Assembly: GCA_022647765.1 (NCBI GenBank)
Contig: JALCLH010000002.1
Location: 310,001-374,000, forward strand
DNA from: Acidipropionibacterium sp.
Lineage (GTDB): Bacteria; Actinomycetota; Actinomycetes; Propionibacteriales; Propionibacteriaceae
Direction of reading: 5' to 3'
Length of the DNA stretch: 64,000 bases
The position numbers and the translations under genes are program-made. Under the pieces are notes generated by a model. The model searched no databases. It worked only from the letters and a program-made list of their open reading frames with translations, and was not told where the DNA came from. Below, in pieces: positions 9,152 through 21,265 of the stretch. Numbering within the stretch: position 1 is the stretch's first letter; the number at the start of each line of letters is the position of its first letter.

Positions 9152-9402
9152 ATGCCCAACCTCCCACTACACGCGCTCGACCCCCGGAGCCGGTCCGGGA
9201 CTCCAGAATGGGGGTCGAGGGACTCTCAGCGGCGTTCACGGTGCCCTGGCGAGGGATCGACCCGAGAACAGCCGCGCTGGATGGGCGGGTCCACGGGAAT
9301 TCGAGGTCGATGTGGAGTAGAGTGGGATCGTTCATGAGGGAGACGCCGTCTCCCGGAAGATCCCTCTCTCCGATCGTCAGATCAGCCAGGAGCGCGTTGC
9401 CC

Positions 9403-11472
<2,070 letters not shown>

Positions 11473-11473
11473 A

Positions 11474-11593
11474 GGCAGGGGGGCGACCCCCTTGCAACCC
11501 CCGTGGTGCCGCGGCGTTCACCGTCGCTCGTTCCTCGCTCCGGGCCGCGACACAATTGAATCGGCAGGGGGACGACCCCCTTGCAACCCCCGT
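11474..11593 (+). repeat. Two 31-bp direct repeats between gyrB and gyrA
   Basis: Copies at 11474-11504 and 11563-11593 differ at one base. Each starts GGCAGGGGG, contains a G5/C5 mini-hairpin and ends TTGCAACCCCCGT. The intervening bases are unrelated. The 237-base gap between gyrB and gyrA holds no other recognisable feature. Confidence 0.8.
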
Positions 11594-11709
11594 AGCGGTG
11601 GGTCTGCGGGCACCGGGTCGGCGTCGCTGGCCACGGGCGGTGGCTGGGGTTCGAGCGAGAGCCCAACCCGAAATCAAAACTTCATGCATGATCACTGACA
11701 AGGAATTCC

Positions 11710-14405
11710 ATGGCTGACGACGAGACCGGTCCCGATGAGCAGAACCAGGCCGACACCCAGGGCCTGGTGACCGGACGCCACACCGGCATCCAGCCCGTCG
11801 AGATCCGCGACGAGATCCAGAACGCCTACCTCGACTACGCGATGAGCGTCATCGTCGGGCGCGCGCTGCCCGACGTCCGCGACGGCCTCAAGCCCGTCCA
11901 CCGCCGCGTCATCTACGCCATGTACGACTCCGGCTACCGCCCCGACCGCGGCTGGAACAAGTGCTCCCGCGTCGTCGGCGACGTGATGGGCAAGTACCAC
12001 CCGCACGGCGACTCGGCCATCTACGACACCCTGGTGCGGCTGGCCCAGCCCTGGGCGATGCGCTACAAGCTGGTCCAGGGGCAGGGCAACTTCGGCTCCC
12101 AGGGCAACGACGGCGCCGCCGCGATGCGGTACACCGAGTGCAAGATGGCGCCGCTGGCGATGGAGATGGTGCGCGACATCGACCAGGGCACCGTCGACTT
12201 CCAGCCCAACTACGACAACAAGGAGACCGAGCCGATCGTCCTGCCGGCCCGGTTCCCGAACCTGCTGGTCAACGGCTCCAGCGGCATCGCGGTCGGCATG
12301 GCCACCAACATCCCGACCCACAACCTGCGCGAGGTCAACGAGGCCGTGCAGTGGTCCCTGGCCCACCCCGAGGCCAGCCAGGAGGAGCTCCTGGAGGCCT
12401 CGATGGCCCGCATCAAGGGCCCGGACTTCCCCGGCGGGGCGCTGATCGTCGGCCGCCAGGGGATCGAGGACGCCTACCGCACCGGCCGCGGCTCGGTCAC
12501 CATGCGGGCGGTCATCGACATGGAGGAGGACAAGGCCGGCCACCAGTGCCTGGTGGTCACCCAGTTGCCCTACATGTGCAACCCGGACAATCTGGCCCAG
12601 AAGATCGCCGACCTGGTGAACTCCGGACGGATCAACGGCATCGCCAACATCCGCGACGACTCCTCGGCCCGCACCGGGCAGCGTCTGGTGATCATCCTCA
12701 AGCGCGACGCCCAGCCGCGGGTGGTGATGAACAACCTGTACAAGCACACCTCTTTGCAGGACACCTTCGGCTGCAACATGCTGGCCCTGGTCGACAACGT
12801 CCCGCGCACCCTGCGGCTCGATCAGTTCATCAGCTACTGGATCACCCACCAGCTCGAGGTGATCCGGCGTCGCACCGAGTACCGGCTCTCCCAGGCCGAG
12901 AAGGACGCCCACATCCAGCGCGCCCTGGTCAAGGCCCTCGACATGCTGGACGATGTGATCGCCCTGATCCGGCGCTCCCCGAACACCGAGACGGCCTCGG
13001 CCGGGCTGCAGCAGCTGCTCGAGATCGACGAGGTCCAGGCCCGCGCCATCCTCGACATGCAGCTGCGCCGGCTGGCCGCCCTCGAGCGTCAGAAGATCAT
13101 CGACCGGCTCAACGAGCTGGAGCGCCAGATCGCCGACTTCAAGGACATCCTGGCCCACGAGGCCCGCCAGCGCGAGATCGTCTCCACCGAGCTCAGCGAG
13201 ATCGTCGACAAGTACGGCGACGACCGCCGCACCCGGATCATCGCCGCCGACGGGGACTTCTCCGAGGAGGACTTCATCCCCGACGAGGACGTCGTCGTCA
13301 CGATCACCCGCGGCGGCTACGCCAAGCGCACCAAGACCGACCTCTACCGCGTCCAGAAGCGCGGCGGCAAGGGGGTCAGGGGCGCGGCGCTGAAGGCCGA
13401 CGACGAGGTCGCGCACCTGTTCGCCACCACCAACCACCAGTGGCTGCTGTTCTTCACCAATATGGGCCGGGTCTACCGGACCAAGGTCTGGCAGCTGCCC
13501 GAGGCCGGACGCGACGCCCGCGGCGGGCACGTCGCCGGGCTGCTGAGCTTCCTGCCCGAGGAGCACATCACCCAGGTGATGACCCTGCGCAGCTACTCCG
13601 ATCGGCCGTACCTGCTGCTGGCTACCCGGGCGGGCTGGTGAAGAAGACCGATCTCACCGCCTACGACTCGCCGCGGTCGGCCGGCGTCATCGCGATCAAC
13701 TTCCGCACCGAGGACGACGAGCTGATCGGCGCCGAGCTGTGCTCGGCCGCCGACGACGTCCTGCTGATCTCCCGCAAGGGCCAGGCGATCCGCTTCGGCG
13801 CCTCCGACGACCAGCTGCGGCCGATGGGGCGGGCCACCTCCGGGGTCACCGGGATGAAGTTCCGCGACGGCGACGAGCTGTTGTCGATGTCGATCATCTC
13901 CGACGACACTCCCGAGGACGACCGCTTCGTGGTCACCGTGACCGACGGCGGATTCGCCAAGCGGACCGCGGTCTCGGAGTACCGGCGTCAGGGCCGCGGC
14001 GGTCTCGGGATCAAGGCGATGGCGCTGTCGGAGGACCGCGGCTCGCTGGTCGGCGGGCTGGTGGTGAGCGAGGCCGACGAGATCATGGCGATCAAGAACT
14101 CCGGCCAGGTCACCCGCTCCGCGGTCTCCGAGATCCCGGTCAAGGGGCGCTCCACGATGGGCGTGAAATTCGTCTCCGTCAAGGGGAGGGACGCCGTCTC
14201 GCTGATCGCGCTCAACCCCGAGCGGGAGGACGAGGAGGACGACTCCGCGGCCGATACCGCGGGTGATCCGGTGGCAGATGGAGAGGCCTCGCCGGCAGGT
14301 GATGACGCCGTGTCGACGCCGCAGAACGAGCACGGTTCGGACGAGGACGGTACGGTGGGCAACGACCAGGACGGCGTCGCAACCCGAGAGGACGACGGTG
14401 AGTGA
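11710..14405 (+). CDS. gyrA: DNA gyrase subunit A, with one apparent frameshift
   Basis: This is the catalytic breakage-reunion subunit. The [18 protein letters not shown] keeps Ser and Asp at the fluoroquinolone positions, and the active-site Tyr is in [11 protein letters not shown]. The C-terminal beta-pinwheel carries several blades and ends in an acidic tail. The reading frame breaks near 13628-13640. The first frame stops at TGA 13639-13641 after LLLATRAGW, while conserved sequence continues as [12 protein letters not shown] in the next frame, so one base appears missing from CCCGGGCGGG. Because gyrA is essential, sequence error is more likely than a true mutation. The stop overlaps the DUF3566 GTG by 8 bases. 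Confidence 0.93.
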
Positions 14406-14985
14406 CTACAGGACGCGGGAGAATCCGCGTACAGATTCGGGCAGCCTTGACCCGGATGCGACCCACTGGACGACCAGGGATGCGCGGGAGACCTTCGGCC
14501 CGGACGCCTCCCGCGCGGCCGGTGTGAGCGGGACCTCGGCCCAGCCCGGGCCGCCCACCGCCAGCAGCCCGGCGTCGGCCTCAGCCCAGCCTGCCGCCAG
14601 CAGGAGTGTCCGGCGGACCCGCAAGGCCCGGCTGCGGATCTCGCGGGTCGATCCCTGGTCGGTGATGAAGACCTCGCTGCTGTTCGGCGTCGCGGGTGCG
14701 ATCATCTTCTTCGTGGCGGTATGGGTGGTGTGGGGGGTGATCGGGGCCTCCGGCGCCTTCGACTCCATGAACAAGGCCGTCAACGACCTCATCGCCTCGC
14801 CGACCTCGCAGTCCAAGTTCCAGCTCTCGGACTACCTCAACACCGGACGGGTACTCGGTCTCACAGCGATCATCGGGGCCGTCGACGCGGTGCTGTTCAC
14901 CGCCCTGTCCACGCTGTTCAGCTTCCTGTACAACCTGGCTGCCCAGGTGATGGGCGGTCTGGAGGTCACCCTCGCCGAGGACTGA
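14398..14985 (+). CDS. DUF3566 transmembrane protein
   Basis: This 195-residue protein has a Ser/Ala/Pro-rich cytoplasmic N-terminus, then the family signature [20 protein letters not shown] leading into a first membrane helix. A second helix pair lies near the C-terminus ([18 protein letters not shown]). The family sits directly after gyrA in most Actinobacteria; its function is unknown. The GTG at 14398 overlaps the gyrA stop (GTGAGTGA), implying coupled translation. It anchors this locus as the usual gyrase region. Confidence 0.88.
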   Translation: MSDYRTRENPRTDSGSLDPDATHWTTRDARETFGPDASRAAGVSGTSAQPGPPTASSPASASAQPAASRSVRRTRKARLRISRVDPWSVMKTSLLFGVAGAIIFFVAVWVVWGVIGASGAFDSMNKAVNDLIASPTSQSKFQLSDYLNTGRVLGLTAIIGAVDAVLFTALSTLFSFLYNLAAQVMGGLEVTLAED

Positions 14986-15000
14986 GCAGGGGCCTCAGTT

Positions 15001-15092
15001 CTGCAAAACATGCCCTAGGAGACCTGCAAAACCATACTTAACGGTCCTGCAAAACCATACCTAGAAGCCCTGCAGAACATGGGTTAGGGGTG
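15001..15092 (+). promoter_or_regulatory. Four 23-bp iterons upstream of the DUF4143 ATPase
   Basis: The core CTGCA(A/G)AAC-AT recurs at 15001, 15024, 15047 and 15070, an exact 23-base period. Copies 1, 3 and 4 are followed by CCTAG or GTTAG-like ends. The array ends 14 bases before the ATG at 15106. Regular phasing next to a start codon suggests an operator for the downstream gene. Spacers are not variable as in CRISPR. Confidence 0.7.
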
Positions 15093-15105
15093 CTAGCGTG
15101 GCGGT

Positions 15106-16419
15106 ATGGCTGCGAAGAAGGTTCTTGCGGGCGCCCGCATCACCATGCTGAACCTCTCCGAATACCTGCCCCGAGTGCTGGATGGGGTGCTTGCACGCGC
15201 TTTGACGCTCGCGGGAGCAGTCGTCGTGGAGGGGCCACGGGCGTGCGGCAAGACGCAGACGGCATTGTGGGCGGGCAAGTCTTTCGCGCTGCTCGATGAT
15301 CCTGCGACTCGGGAACTGGTGAGGCTGTCTCCGGAGACTGTGCTGGAAGGCGAGTCTCCGCGGGTGCTCGACGAGTGGCAGTTGGCCACGGAACTGTGGG
15401 ACCTGGTACGCAGAGCGGTGGATTTCGGGTCGTCTCCGGGTCGGTTCATCCTCACCGGGTCATCGGTTCCGGCTGACGATGCGACGCGGCATTCCGGTGC
15501 TGGCCGCTTCCTGCGCGTCCGGCAGCGGACGATGAGCTGGTGGGAGCGGGGTGGGTCGCGCGAGGATGATGCGGCAGGCGGGGTGAGCGTGGCAGGTCTG
15601 TTCGCGGGGGAGCGGCCTCGTGCTGCACCGGCCGTCGACGACTATGCAAGTGTGGTCGATCGACTGTGCTCGTCGGGGTTTCCCGCGATGATCGCGTTGT
15701 CGCCCGAGGATGCTCAGGTGCTGCTGCGGAGCTACCTGAGGGAGGTGACGCATACGGACCTCCCCCGGCTGGAGGACATGCGACATCGGCCCGCGGTGCT
15801 GGAGCAGCTGTTGCGTGCGGTGGCGAGGTCGGTGGCTCAGCCGGTGAAATTCGCGAGGCTGGCTGCGGACCTCGATCAGGTTGCTCCCGGCATCGCGCCA
15901 GCGACAGTCGCGCGATATGTGGAGCTGCTGGAGCGCCTGTTCGTCGTTGAACTCCAGCATCCCTGGGCGCCGAAGCTGCGTTCACGCGCGCGCTTGAGGA
16001 GCGCGGATCATATGCACATGGCGGATCCGGGGCTCGCGGTGGCCGCTCTGGGTGCATCTCCCGAGACTCTGGCGCGAGATCCTGAAACGACGGGATTCCT
16101 CTTCGAGTCGGCCGTCGTGCATGATCTGCTGGTCCTGGGGTCACCGCTGGATGCGCGGGTCGAGTGTTATCACGATTCGAACGAGCACGAGATCGACGCA
16201 GTGATACTCCTCCCGGATGGACGCTGGGGGGCCGTGGAGGTGAAGGTCGGTGGCGCTCAAGTGGGAGCTGGCGCGGAATCTCTCAAGAAGGCGATCGAAC
16301 AGATCGATGTGTCTTCGGTCGGCGAGCCGGCATTTCGGCTGGTCGTGACGGGCAACGGTGGCACGTTCGTGTTGAAGGACGGTACCGTCACATGTCCGCT
16401 CTCGGCGCTGATGCCGTAG
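15106..16419 (+). CDS. AAA-type ATPase with DUF4143 domain
   Basis: The 437-residue protein begins with a P-loop ATPase domain (VVVEGPRACGKTQTAL, Walker A) and a VLDEWQL Walker B-like strand. It continues with a winged-helix middle and a C-terminal DUF4143 nuclease-like domain (ESAVVHDLL, NEHEIDAVILLPDGRWGAVEVKVG). The last part preserves a D...E-K pattern seen in restriction-fold nucleases. Function of the family is unsettled; many members behave as solitary accessory genes. An alternative ATG at 15145 is closer to the conserved YLPRVLDG start. It sits alone behind an iteron array, inserted between DUF3566 and the distant tRNA-Ile. Confidence 0.82.
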   Translation: MAAKKVLAGARITMLNLSEYLPRVLDGVLARALTLAGAVVVEGPRACGKTQTALWAGKSFALLDDPATRELVRLSPETVLEGESPRVLDEWQLATELWDLVRRAVDFGSSPGRFILTGSSVPADDATRHSGAGRFLRVRQRTMSWWERGGSREDDAAGGVSVAGLFAGERPRAAPAVDDYASVVDRLCSSGFPAMIALSPEDAQVLLRSYLREVTHTDLPRLEDMRHRPAVLEQLLRAVARSVAQPVKFARLAADLDQVAPGIAPATVARYVELLERLFVVELQHPWAPKLRSRARLRSADHMHMADPGLAVAALGASPETLARDPETTGFLFESAVVHDLLVLGSPLDARVECYHDSNEHEIDAVILLPDGRWGAVEVKVGGAQVGAGAESLKKAIEQIDVSSVGEPAFRLVVTGNGGTFVLKDGTVTCPLSALMP

Positions 16420-16437
16420 TGGGCCGTGCAGCTTCTC

Positions 16438-16520
16438 GATGGTCCCGATCACTCCCGACACGCCGTGAATCTGCGCTCGCGGCGCCGGAACACACCCTGT
16501 CGGGAGTGATTGGGACCATC
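16438..16520. repeat. Palindromic intergenic repeat, copy 2
   Basis: An 83-base inverted repeat has arms GATGGTCCCGATCACTCCCG and its near-perfect reverse complement. Read on the reverse strand it aligns along its length, including the loop, with the copy at 9071-9151. It follows the DUF4143 gene by 18 bases. Confidence 0.85.
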
Positions 16521-16600
16521 GGCCTGGTCATCGCGTCGGCCGTGCACCGCGAGTGAGTTCGTGGCCGCGCTTTGGTCGTGCGGTCAAGTAGTCTCGGGTC

Positions 16601-17587
16601 ATGACTGGACTGCGCTGGGGGATTCTCGGCACCGGAAGCATCGCCCACACCTTCACCTCGGATCTTCGCACCGCTGGCCTGGACGTTGTCGCCGTCGGAT
16701 CGCGTGCGGCCGGCACCGCGCGCCGATTCGCCGGCGAGTTCGCGATCCCGCGCGCCCACGGCTCCTATCAGGAGCTGGCCGACGATCCCGAGGTCGACAT
16801 CATCTACGTCGCCTCCCCGCACGCTCAGCACTCCGAGCACGCCCGCCTGGTCCTGGAGGCCGGCAAGCCCGCCCTGGTGGAGAAGGCCTTCACTCTTACG
16901 GCTGGCCAGGCCGCAGAGCTCCGCGACCTGGCGGCGTCCAAAAGCCTGTTCCTGATGGAGGCCATGTGGACTCGCTACCTGCCCGACATGATCCGGATCC
17001 GCGAACTGGTGCGATCCGGGGCGCTGGGAGAGGTCCGGGCCGTGACTGCCGACCACACCCAGTCACTGCCCACCGACCCCGCCCATCGGCTCAATGCCCC
17101 GGAGCTGGGCGGCGGAGCGCTGCTGGACCTCGGCGTCTACCCGGTGTCCTTCGTCTGCGACATCCTCGGCCTGCCGACCTCGATCTCAGCCGGCGGACGA
17201 CTGCAGGATCTCGGCACCGACACCGAGGTGGCCACCGTGATGACCCACGCCTCCGGGGCGGTATCGACGACGGTGAGCTCCTCACGTGGGGCCGGGTCGA
17301 ATACAGCGGCCATCGTCGGCACCGAGGCGCGGATCGAGATCGACCCGATCTGGTACGCCGCGGCCAGCTTCCGGGTGATCGCCACCGACGGGCGGGTCGT
17401 CGAGGAGTACCGCACCCCGGTGGAGGGCCGCGGTATGCAGTACGAGGCGCTGGCGGCCGAGCGGTACATCGCGGAGGGGCGTCTGGACTCCGAGCTGGAG
17501 CCCCTGGACGAGACGGTGGGGATCATGGGGGTTCTCGACGAGATCCGGCGTCAGATCGGCGTCGTCTACCCGGGAGTCGACGACTGA
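16601..17587 (+). CDS. Gfo/Idh/MocA-family oxidoreductase
   Basis: The 328-residue protein opens with the Rossmann motif WGILGTGSIAHTF, followed by DIIYVASPHAQH and VEKAFTLTA, the family's E-K-P-type lysine region (here EKA). The C-terminal alpha/beta domain has GGGALLDLGVYP with the usual catalytic-region residues. Members oxidise or epimerise sugars, inositols or dihydrodiols with NAD(P). The ATG at 16601 begins directly at the Rossmann strand. It appears monocistronic and is convergent with the PTS operon that ends at 17719. Substrate unknown. Confidence 0.85.
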   Translation: MTGLRWGILGTGSIAHTFTSDLRTAGLDVVAVGSRAAGTARRFAGEFAIPRAHGSYQELADDPEVDIIYVASPHAQHSEHARLVLEAGKPALVEKAFTLTAGQAAELRDLAASKSLFLMEAMWTRYLPDMIRIRELVRSGALGEVRAVTADHTQSLPTDPAHRLNAPELGGGALLDLGVYPVSFVCDILGLPTSISAGGRLQDLGTDTEVATVMTHASGAVSTTVSSSRGAGSNTAAIVGTEARIEIDPIWYAAASFRVIATDGRVVEEYRTPVEGRGMQYEALAAERYIAEGRLDSELEPLDETVGIMGVLDEIRRQIGVVYPGVDD

Positions 17588-17718
17588 CGCAGACGTTTCG
17601 ATCTGGATGCCGCCGGGGTTCGGAACGCCGTGCGGCGCACTGCACTTGTGAAGGGATGAAAACCTCTGTCGATTCCCTCTCCACAATTGCAGAGCGCCGC
17701 ATGACGCCTCCCTCTTAC

Positions 17719-19032
17719 TTACGATTCAGACAGCGTAGATACAGCTAGTTCATGAGTATTTCCGACTGCCGGTCCTTCAGTACCCCAGTGCTTCAACAGA
17801 TACCGTTCGGCATCACGATTCCACACATTTTTATTCGCTTCACATATGTCTGCCAAGCCAGTGAAGCGTGGGTCTTCGGCGACACGGTTGCGGAGTTCTG
17901 AGATGGCAATTAATGGCATTCGAACTGACGTGTAGAATAGTTTCTTTCCTCCGCCTATAGTGGGAAAAGCCTTGAGAGCCGATGGCACGGCGTCGAGGCC
18001 CCCTATGTGGGTAATCATGAGCGACGGGTTGAGTTTTCCCTCGCTCACCATATCCAGACCCTCTTCCATGTCGGACCTCGAGCCACCCGACGTTCCTACG
18101 ACATGCGACGACTCGTAGTGTACGTCGTAAAAATTGAATCGAGCCGAAAATTCTTCGTCGGTCGGTCCAGCGAAAAGGTTGAGGCAGCAGTCTGGAGCCT
18201 TGATCGCATCTGCCAGTTCGATCAACTTGTCATTGGCCGCGAAGACGAAGATGTCGTCGAAGCCTGCGCCTCCCGTCTGGAGGCGCAGCAGATCGGTCGG
18301 ATTCTCAACACCGGCGGTATTGAGATACACGAGCTTGCGACCAGTTCCCTCCAGAAGCGATGGAGGTAGCAGTTTGCAGGCGCGGTCCAGTCGGTCTTGA
18401 TTAATATCGGTCACGACGACCGTCCGTGGTGAGTAGGGCCCATTGAGGGCGTATTCAATCGCCCCAAGTCCCATTGGCCCTGCGGCTCCCAGAAGCGCGA
18501 GATTACCCTCCGGCTTGATGCCCATCTGATGCTCGTACACGTATTGAGTAGTATGAAAATTGGCGTGGAAGGCACCAATGATGCACATCATGGGTTCGGC
18601 GAGGCAACCGTTTGCGAAATAGTCGGACTCGTAGGGTAGGATAGCGCCGCGCTCGATGGCGAAGTCGGGAACAATCGTATACGTCGCATCTCCGCCGTAT
18701 GTCTGATAGCTGTAGCCAGGAGAGTAGCCGGACGGGAGTCCCATGGCTGGCTGGATTACAATACGTTCTCCCACTTGATAGCGATCTTTGAGGTCGGCAC
18801 CGACTTCAGCGATCGTACCGGTGAATTCGTGCCCGGTCATTACTGGATGCTCTGCGATATTGTCAGGGACGCGCTTGTGCTCAGCACCGAGCTTCAGCGC
18901 CTTGTAGGTGGAGTAGCACATGCTGCTCGCTTCTACTCTCATGAGTACCTCACTGGAGCCTATCGGTGGGAGTTCAGCATCCCTCAACTCACACTCGCCG
19001 GCACCGGTGAGAAAGACTGCGTGCGTTCTCAT
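17719..19032 (-). CDS. Zinc-type alcohol dehydrogenase, SorE/YggP-like sugar-phosphate reductase
   Basis: This 437-residue MDR-family enzyme resembles L-sorbose-1-phosphate reductase (SorE) and E. coli YggP. The catalytic domain has GHEFTGTIAEVGADL, a Cys in SSMCYSTYKAL and LAEPMMC; the nucleotide-binding motif is LLGAAGPMGLGAIEY. It would interconvert a ketose-1-phosphate and a hexitol phosphate using NAD(P)H. Its ATG overlaps the PTS gene stop (19029-19032). It is the last gene of the EIIA-kinase-EIICB-dehydrogenase operon. GC content looks lower than in the flanking housekeeping genes. Confidence 0.8.
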   Translation of the reverse strand: MRTHAVFLTGAGECELRDAELPPIGSSEVLMRVEASSMCYSTYKALKLGAEHKRVPDNIAEHPVMTGHEFTGTIAEVGADLKDRYQVGERIVIQPAMGLPSGYSPGYSYQTYGGDATYTIVPDFAIERGAILPYESDYFANGCLAEPMMCIIGAFHANFHTTQYVYEHQMGIKPEGNLALLGAAGPMGLGAIEYALNGPYSPRTVVVTDINQDRLDRACKLLPPSLLEGTGRKLVYLNTAGVENPTDLLRLQTGGAGFDDIFVFAANDKLIELADAIKAPDCCLNLFAGPTDEEFSARFNFYDVHYESSHVVGTSGGSRSDMEEGLDMVSEGKLNPSLMITHIGGLDAVPSALKAFPTIGGGKKLFYTSVRMPLIAISELRNRVAEDPRFTGLADICEANKNVWNRDAERYLLKHWGTEGPAVGNTHELAVSTLSES

Positions 19033-20540
19033 GCGTTGGCTCCTTGTTCAGACTCAATGCTCGAGAAGAGCTCTTCGAGATTGGCATCGGAAAGGTAGTT
19101 GTCTATCGGCACCACCCGTACTCCCTCGTTGGCCAAACGCGTCCGGTCTACGAGATTCTTGTGGGTAACGATGACGTCGGCATCAGCAGGCACCTTCTCT
19201 ATCGAAGAGTTGGCGACCTCGACGGTAAGTCCGGCCTTCTCGACGCGCTTGCGGAACAGGCTCGCGCCCATGGTGGATGATCCCATGCCGGCATCGCAAG
19301 CGAACACAACCTTGTGGATGTGCTGGCTTGGCGTAGCTTCCATCGCTGCTGCATCTTGCGCGGAAGAGCTGGTCAAGGTAGCGGCGAGGACATCCTTGCC
19401 CTCCTGCTTCATGGCAGCAGACTGCGCCTGAAGAGCCTCGAAGTCCAAGTCCTGCTCCTTGGCCCGATCGTGCTTTCGGGATGCGGCCAGAATTAGCGAG
19501 TTCACAGTGAACGAGACGATAGTGGCGATGGCGACATCGGCAATCATGCCAACAAAGTTGCCTCGTGGAGTCAGGAGGAAGTAGGCGAAGATCGAACCCG
19601 GGGAGGGGCCGGCCACTAGGCCGACATGCATGATCTGAGCTGTCGCGATACCCGAGGCAGCTCCAGCGATCATGCCGATCAGTGTCACTGGCTTGGCGAG
19701 AACGAAGGGGAAATATATCTCGTGGATACCGCCAAAGAAGTGAATGATGATGGCCCCAGGGGCGGTCTCACGCATGATCTTCGAGCCACTGAAGAACCAG
19801 TATGCCAAGAGCAGTCCCAGGCCAGGGCCAGGATTCGATGCCACCATGAAGAAGATGGACTTACCGGCAACGGCAGCCTGTTGCATGCCGAGTGGGTAAT
19901 AGATTCCCTGGTCGATAACATTATTAAGGAAGAGCACTTTTGCTGGTTCATTGAGCAGCGATAGAATGGGAAGGACACCGGTGCTGACCAGTGCGTTTAC
20001 CGCGGTGGTCAACAGATGATTGATCCACAGAACTCCCGGTCCGATGAATTTGTATGAGGCCAGGCAGAGCAGAAATCCGATGATTCCAAGCGCGAAATTG
20101 TTGACGATCATTTCGAAGCCAGAGCGGATTCGGTGCTGAATGGTGTTGTCCCATTTTTTGATCACCCATGCGCTGAATGGACCCATAATCATGGCTCCGA
20201 GGAACATGGGAATCGGCGCTCCGACGATCAATCCGATTGTCCCCACGACCCCGGCGACACCACCGCGTTGGCCATGGATCAAATTTCCGCCGGTGTACGC
20301 AAGCAGACTCGGCAGCATGTACTTGATCATTGGGTCAACAAGTTTGGCTAGGTCTGCGTTGGGCAGCCATCCGGTGGGGATGAACAAGGCTGTGATGAAT
20401 CCCCAGGCAATGAATGCTCCCATGTTGGGGATGACCATTGCGGTGAGGAATCCTCCCACTGCCTGAAGTCTGGCCCGAAATGATGGCGGTGAGGCTGCTG
20501 GTGAGGTTTGACTCTCAGTGGAGTCCGATTTGGTTGTCAT
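19029..20540 (-). CDS. PTS IICB, mannitol family (CmtA-like)
   Basis: The 503-residue protein joins a mannitol-type IIC membrane domain (about residues 20-350; AVGGFLTAMVIPNMGAFIAW, NNVIDQGIYYPLG, the GGIHEIYFPF active-site loop) to a IIB domain near residue 410. The IIB phosphocysteine lies in VVFACDAGMGSS. It imports and phosphorylates a hexitol-like sugar, taking phosphate from the EIIA encoded at the head of the operon. Both neighbours overlap it by 4 bases. Gene content matches the E. coli cryptic mannitol (cmt-ygg) operon more closely than the mtl operon. Confidence 0.88.
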   Translation of the reverse strand: MTTKSDSTESQTSPAASPPSFRARLQAVGGFLTAMVIPNMGAFIAWGFITALFIPTGWLPNADLAKLVDPMIKYMLPSLLAYTGGNLIHGQRGGVAGVVGTIGLIVGAPIPMFLGAMIMGPFSAWVIKKWDNTIQHRIRSGFEMIVNNFALGIIGFLLCLASYKFIGPGVLWINHLLTTAVNALVSTGVLPILSLLNEPAKVLFLNNVIDQGIYYPLGMQQAAVAGKSIFFMVASNPGPGLGLLLAYWFFSGSKIMRETAPGAIIIHFFGGIHEIYFPFVLAKPVTLIGMIAGAASGIATAQIMHVGLVAGPSPGSIFAYFLLTPRGNFVGMIADVAIATIVSFTVNSLILAASRKHDRAKEQDLDFEALQAQSAAMKQEGKDVLAATLTSSSAQDAAAMEATPSQHIHKVVFACDAGMGSSTMGASLFRKRVEKAGLTVEVANSSIEKVPADADVIVTHKNLVDRTRLANEGVRVVPIDNYLSDANLEELFSSIESEQGANA

Positions 20541-21265
20541 TGTGGGTTCCTTTCGTGAATAGCGCCGTTCTCATCCATAGTCAGAATCAGATCCACACCG
20601 GAATTCAAAGAGTGATCAAGGCTACGACGTACATTGGGACCGTCTGTCCTCTGGTAAAAGATTCCGGCCGCCTCGCGAGACATGCCGCCTTGAATCTTGC
20701 GCGTAATGAGGCGGTTTCTCAGGAGTTGCTCGGGAGCAGATAGAAAAATTGTGAGATCGGCAAGTGAGCGGAGCTCGCGCCACCCGGGTTCGTCGAGTAG
20801 AAGCCAGTTTCCCTCGACTAGGACGTGTCTGGAGATCAGGCGTGATCCCTCGGGCACGACATCATGGATGGAGCGGTCATACCATGGCCACATAATGTCC
20901 CGAGTCCGACCTCTTTCGAGGGTCTCGGTGAGAGATGGCACGTCGAATGTCTCCGGAGCGCCCTTGATCTCAGCCATCGTGATCTGTCGGCCGTCGTGGT
21001 CTGGAATGGTCGTGGTCTCAAGAAATGCCTGTGGGAGGTGGAACCCGTCCAGACCCACGCACTGAAGTTCAGGTCTCAAGGCGGTCTCGAGGAGGACCGC
21101 GAGCGTTGACTTGCCAGCACCGGGCGGTGCCGCCAGGAATGCATAGTGGCGGCGGCCGTCTTGGGTGTCTGAGATCCATCGGCGCAGCGTTGGGACCATC
21201 ACATCGTCGATGGCGTGATGGTCGTAGTGCACTTCGGTCTCGAGACCGTTGATCGTTAGCAGCAT
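20537..21265 (-). CDS. P-loop kinase of the FrcK/YggC (uridine kinase-like) family
   Basis: The 242-residue protein has a Walker A motif FLAAPPGAGKSTLAVLL, then CVGLDGFHLP with the DGFH signature of uridine/pantothenate-kinase-like enzymes. IKGAPETFD, WPWYDRSIHD and HVLVEGNWLLLDEPGW follow. The family includes FrcK of fructose uptake loci and YggC beside cmtA in E. coli; both are probable carbohydrate kinases. It overlaps the EIIA stop by 10 bases and the PTS IICB start by 4. Substrate unknown. Confidence 0.8.
   Translation of the reverse strand: MLLTINGLETEVHYDHHAIDDVMVPTLRRWISDTQDGRRHYAFLAAPPGAGKSTLAVLLETALRPELQCVGLDGFHLPQAFLETTTIPDHDGRQITMAEIKGAPETFDVPSLTETLERGRTRDIMWPWYDRSIHDVVPEGSRLISRHVLVEGNWLLLDEPGWRELRSLADLTIFLSAPEQLLRNRLITRKIQGGMSREAAGIFYQRTDGPNVRRSLDHSLNSGVDLILTMDENGAIHERNPQ

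Noticed and set aside
13620..13645. Programmed frameshift in gyrA
   Set aside because: No slippery heptamer or stimulatory structure is evident; the site is a GC run and other such runs nearby show the same problem.
15001..15092. CRISPR array
   Set aside because: The period is 23 bases with partly conserved spacers, there are only four units and no cas genes are present.
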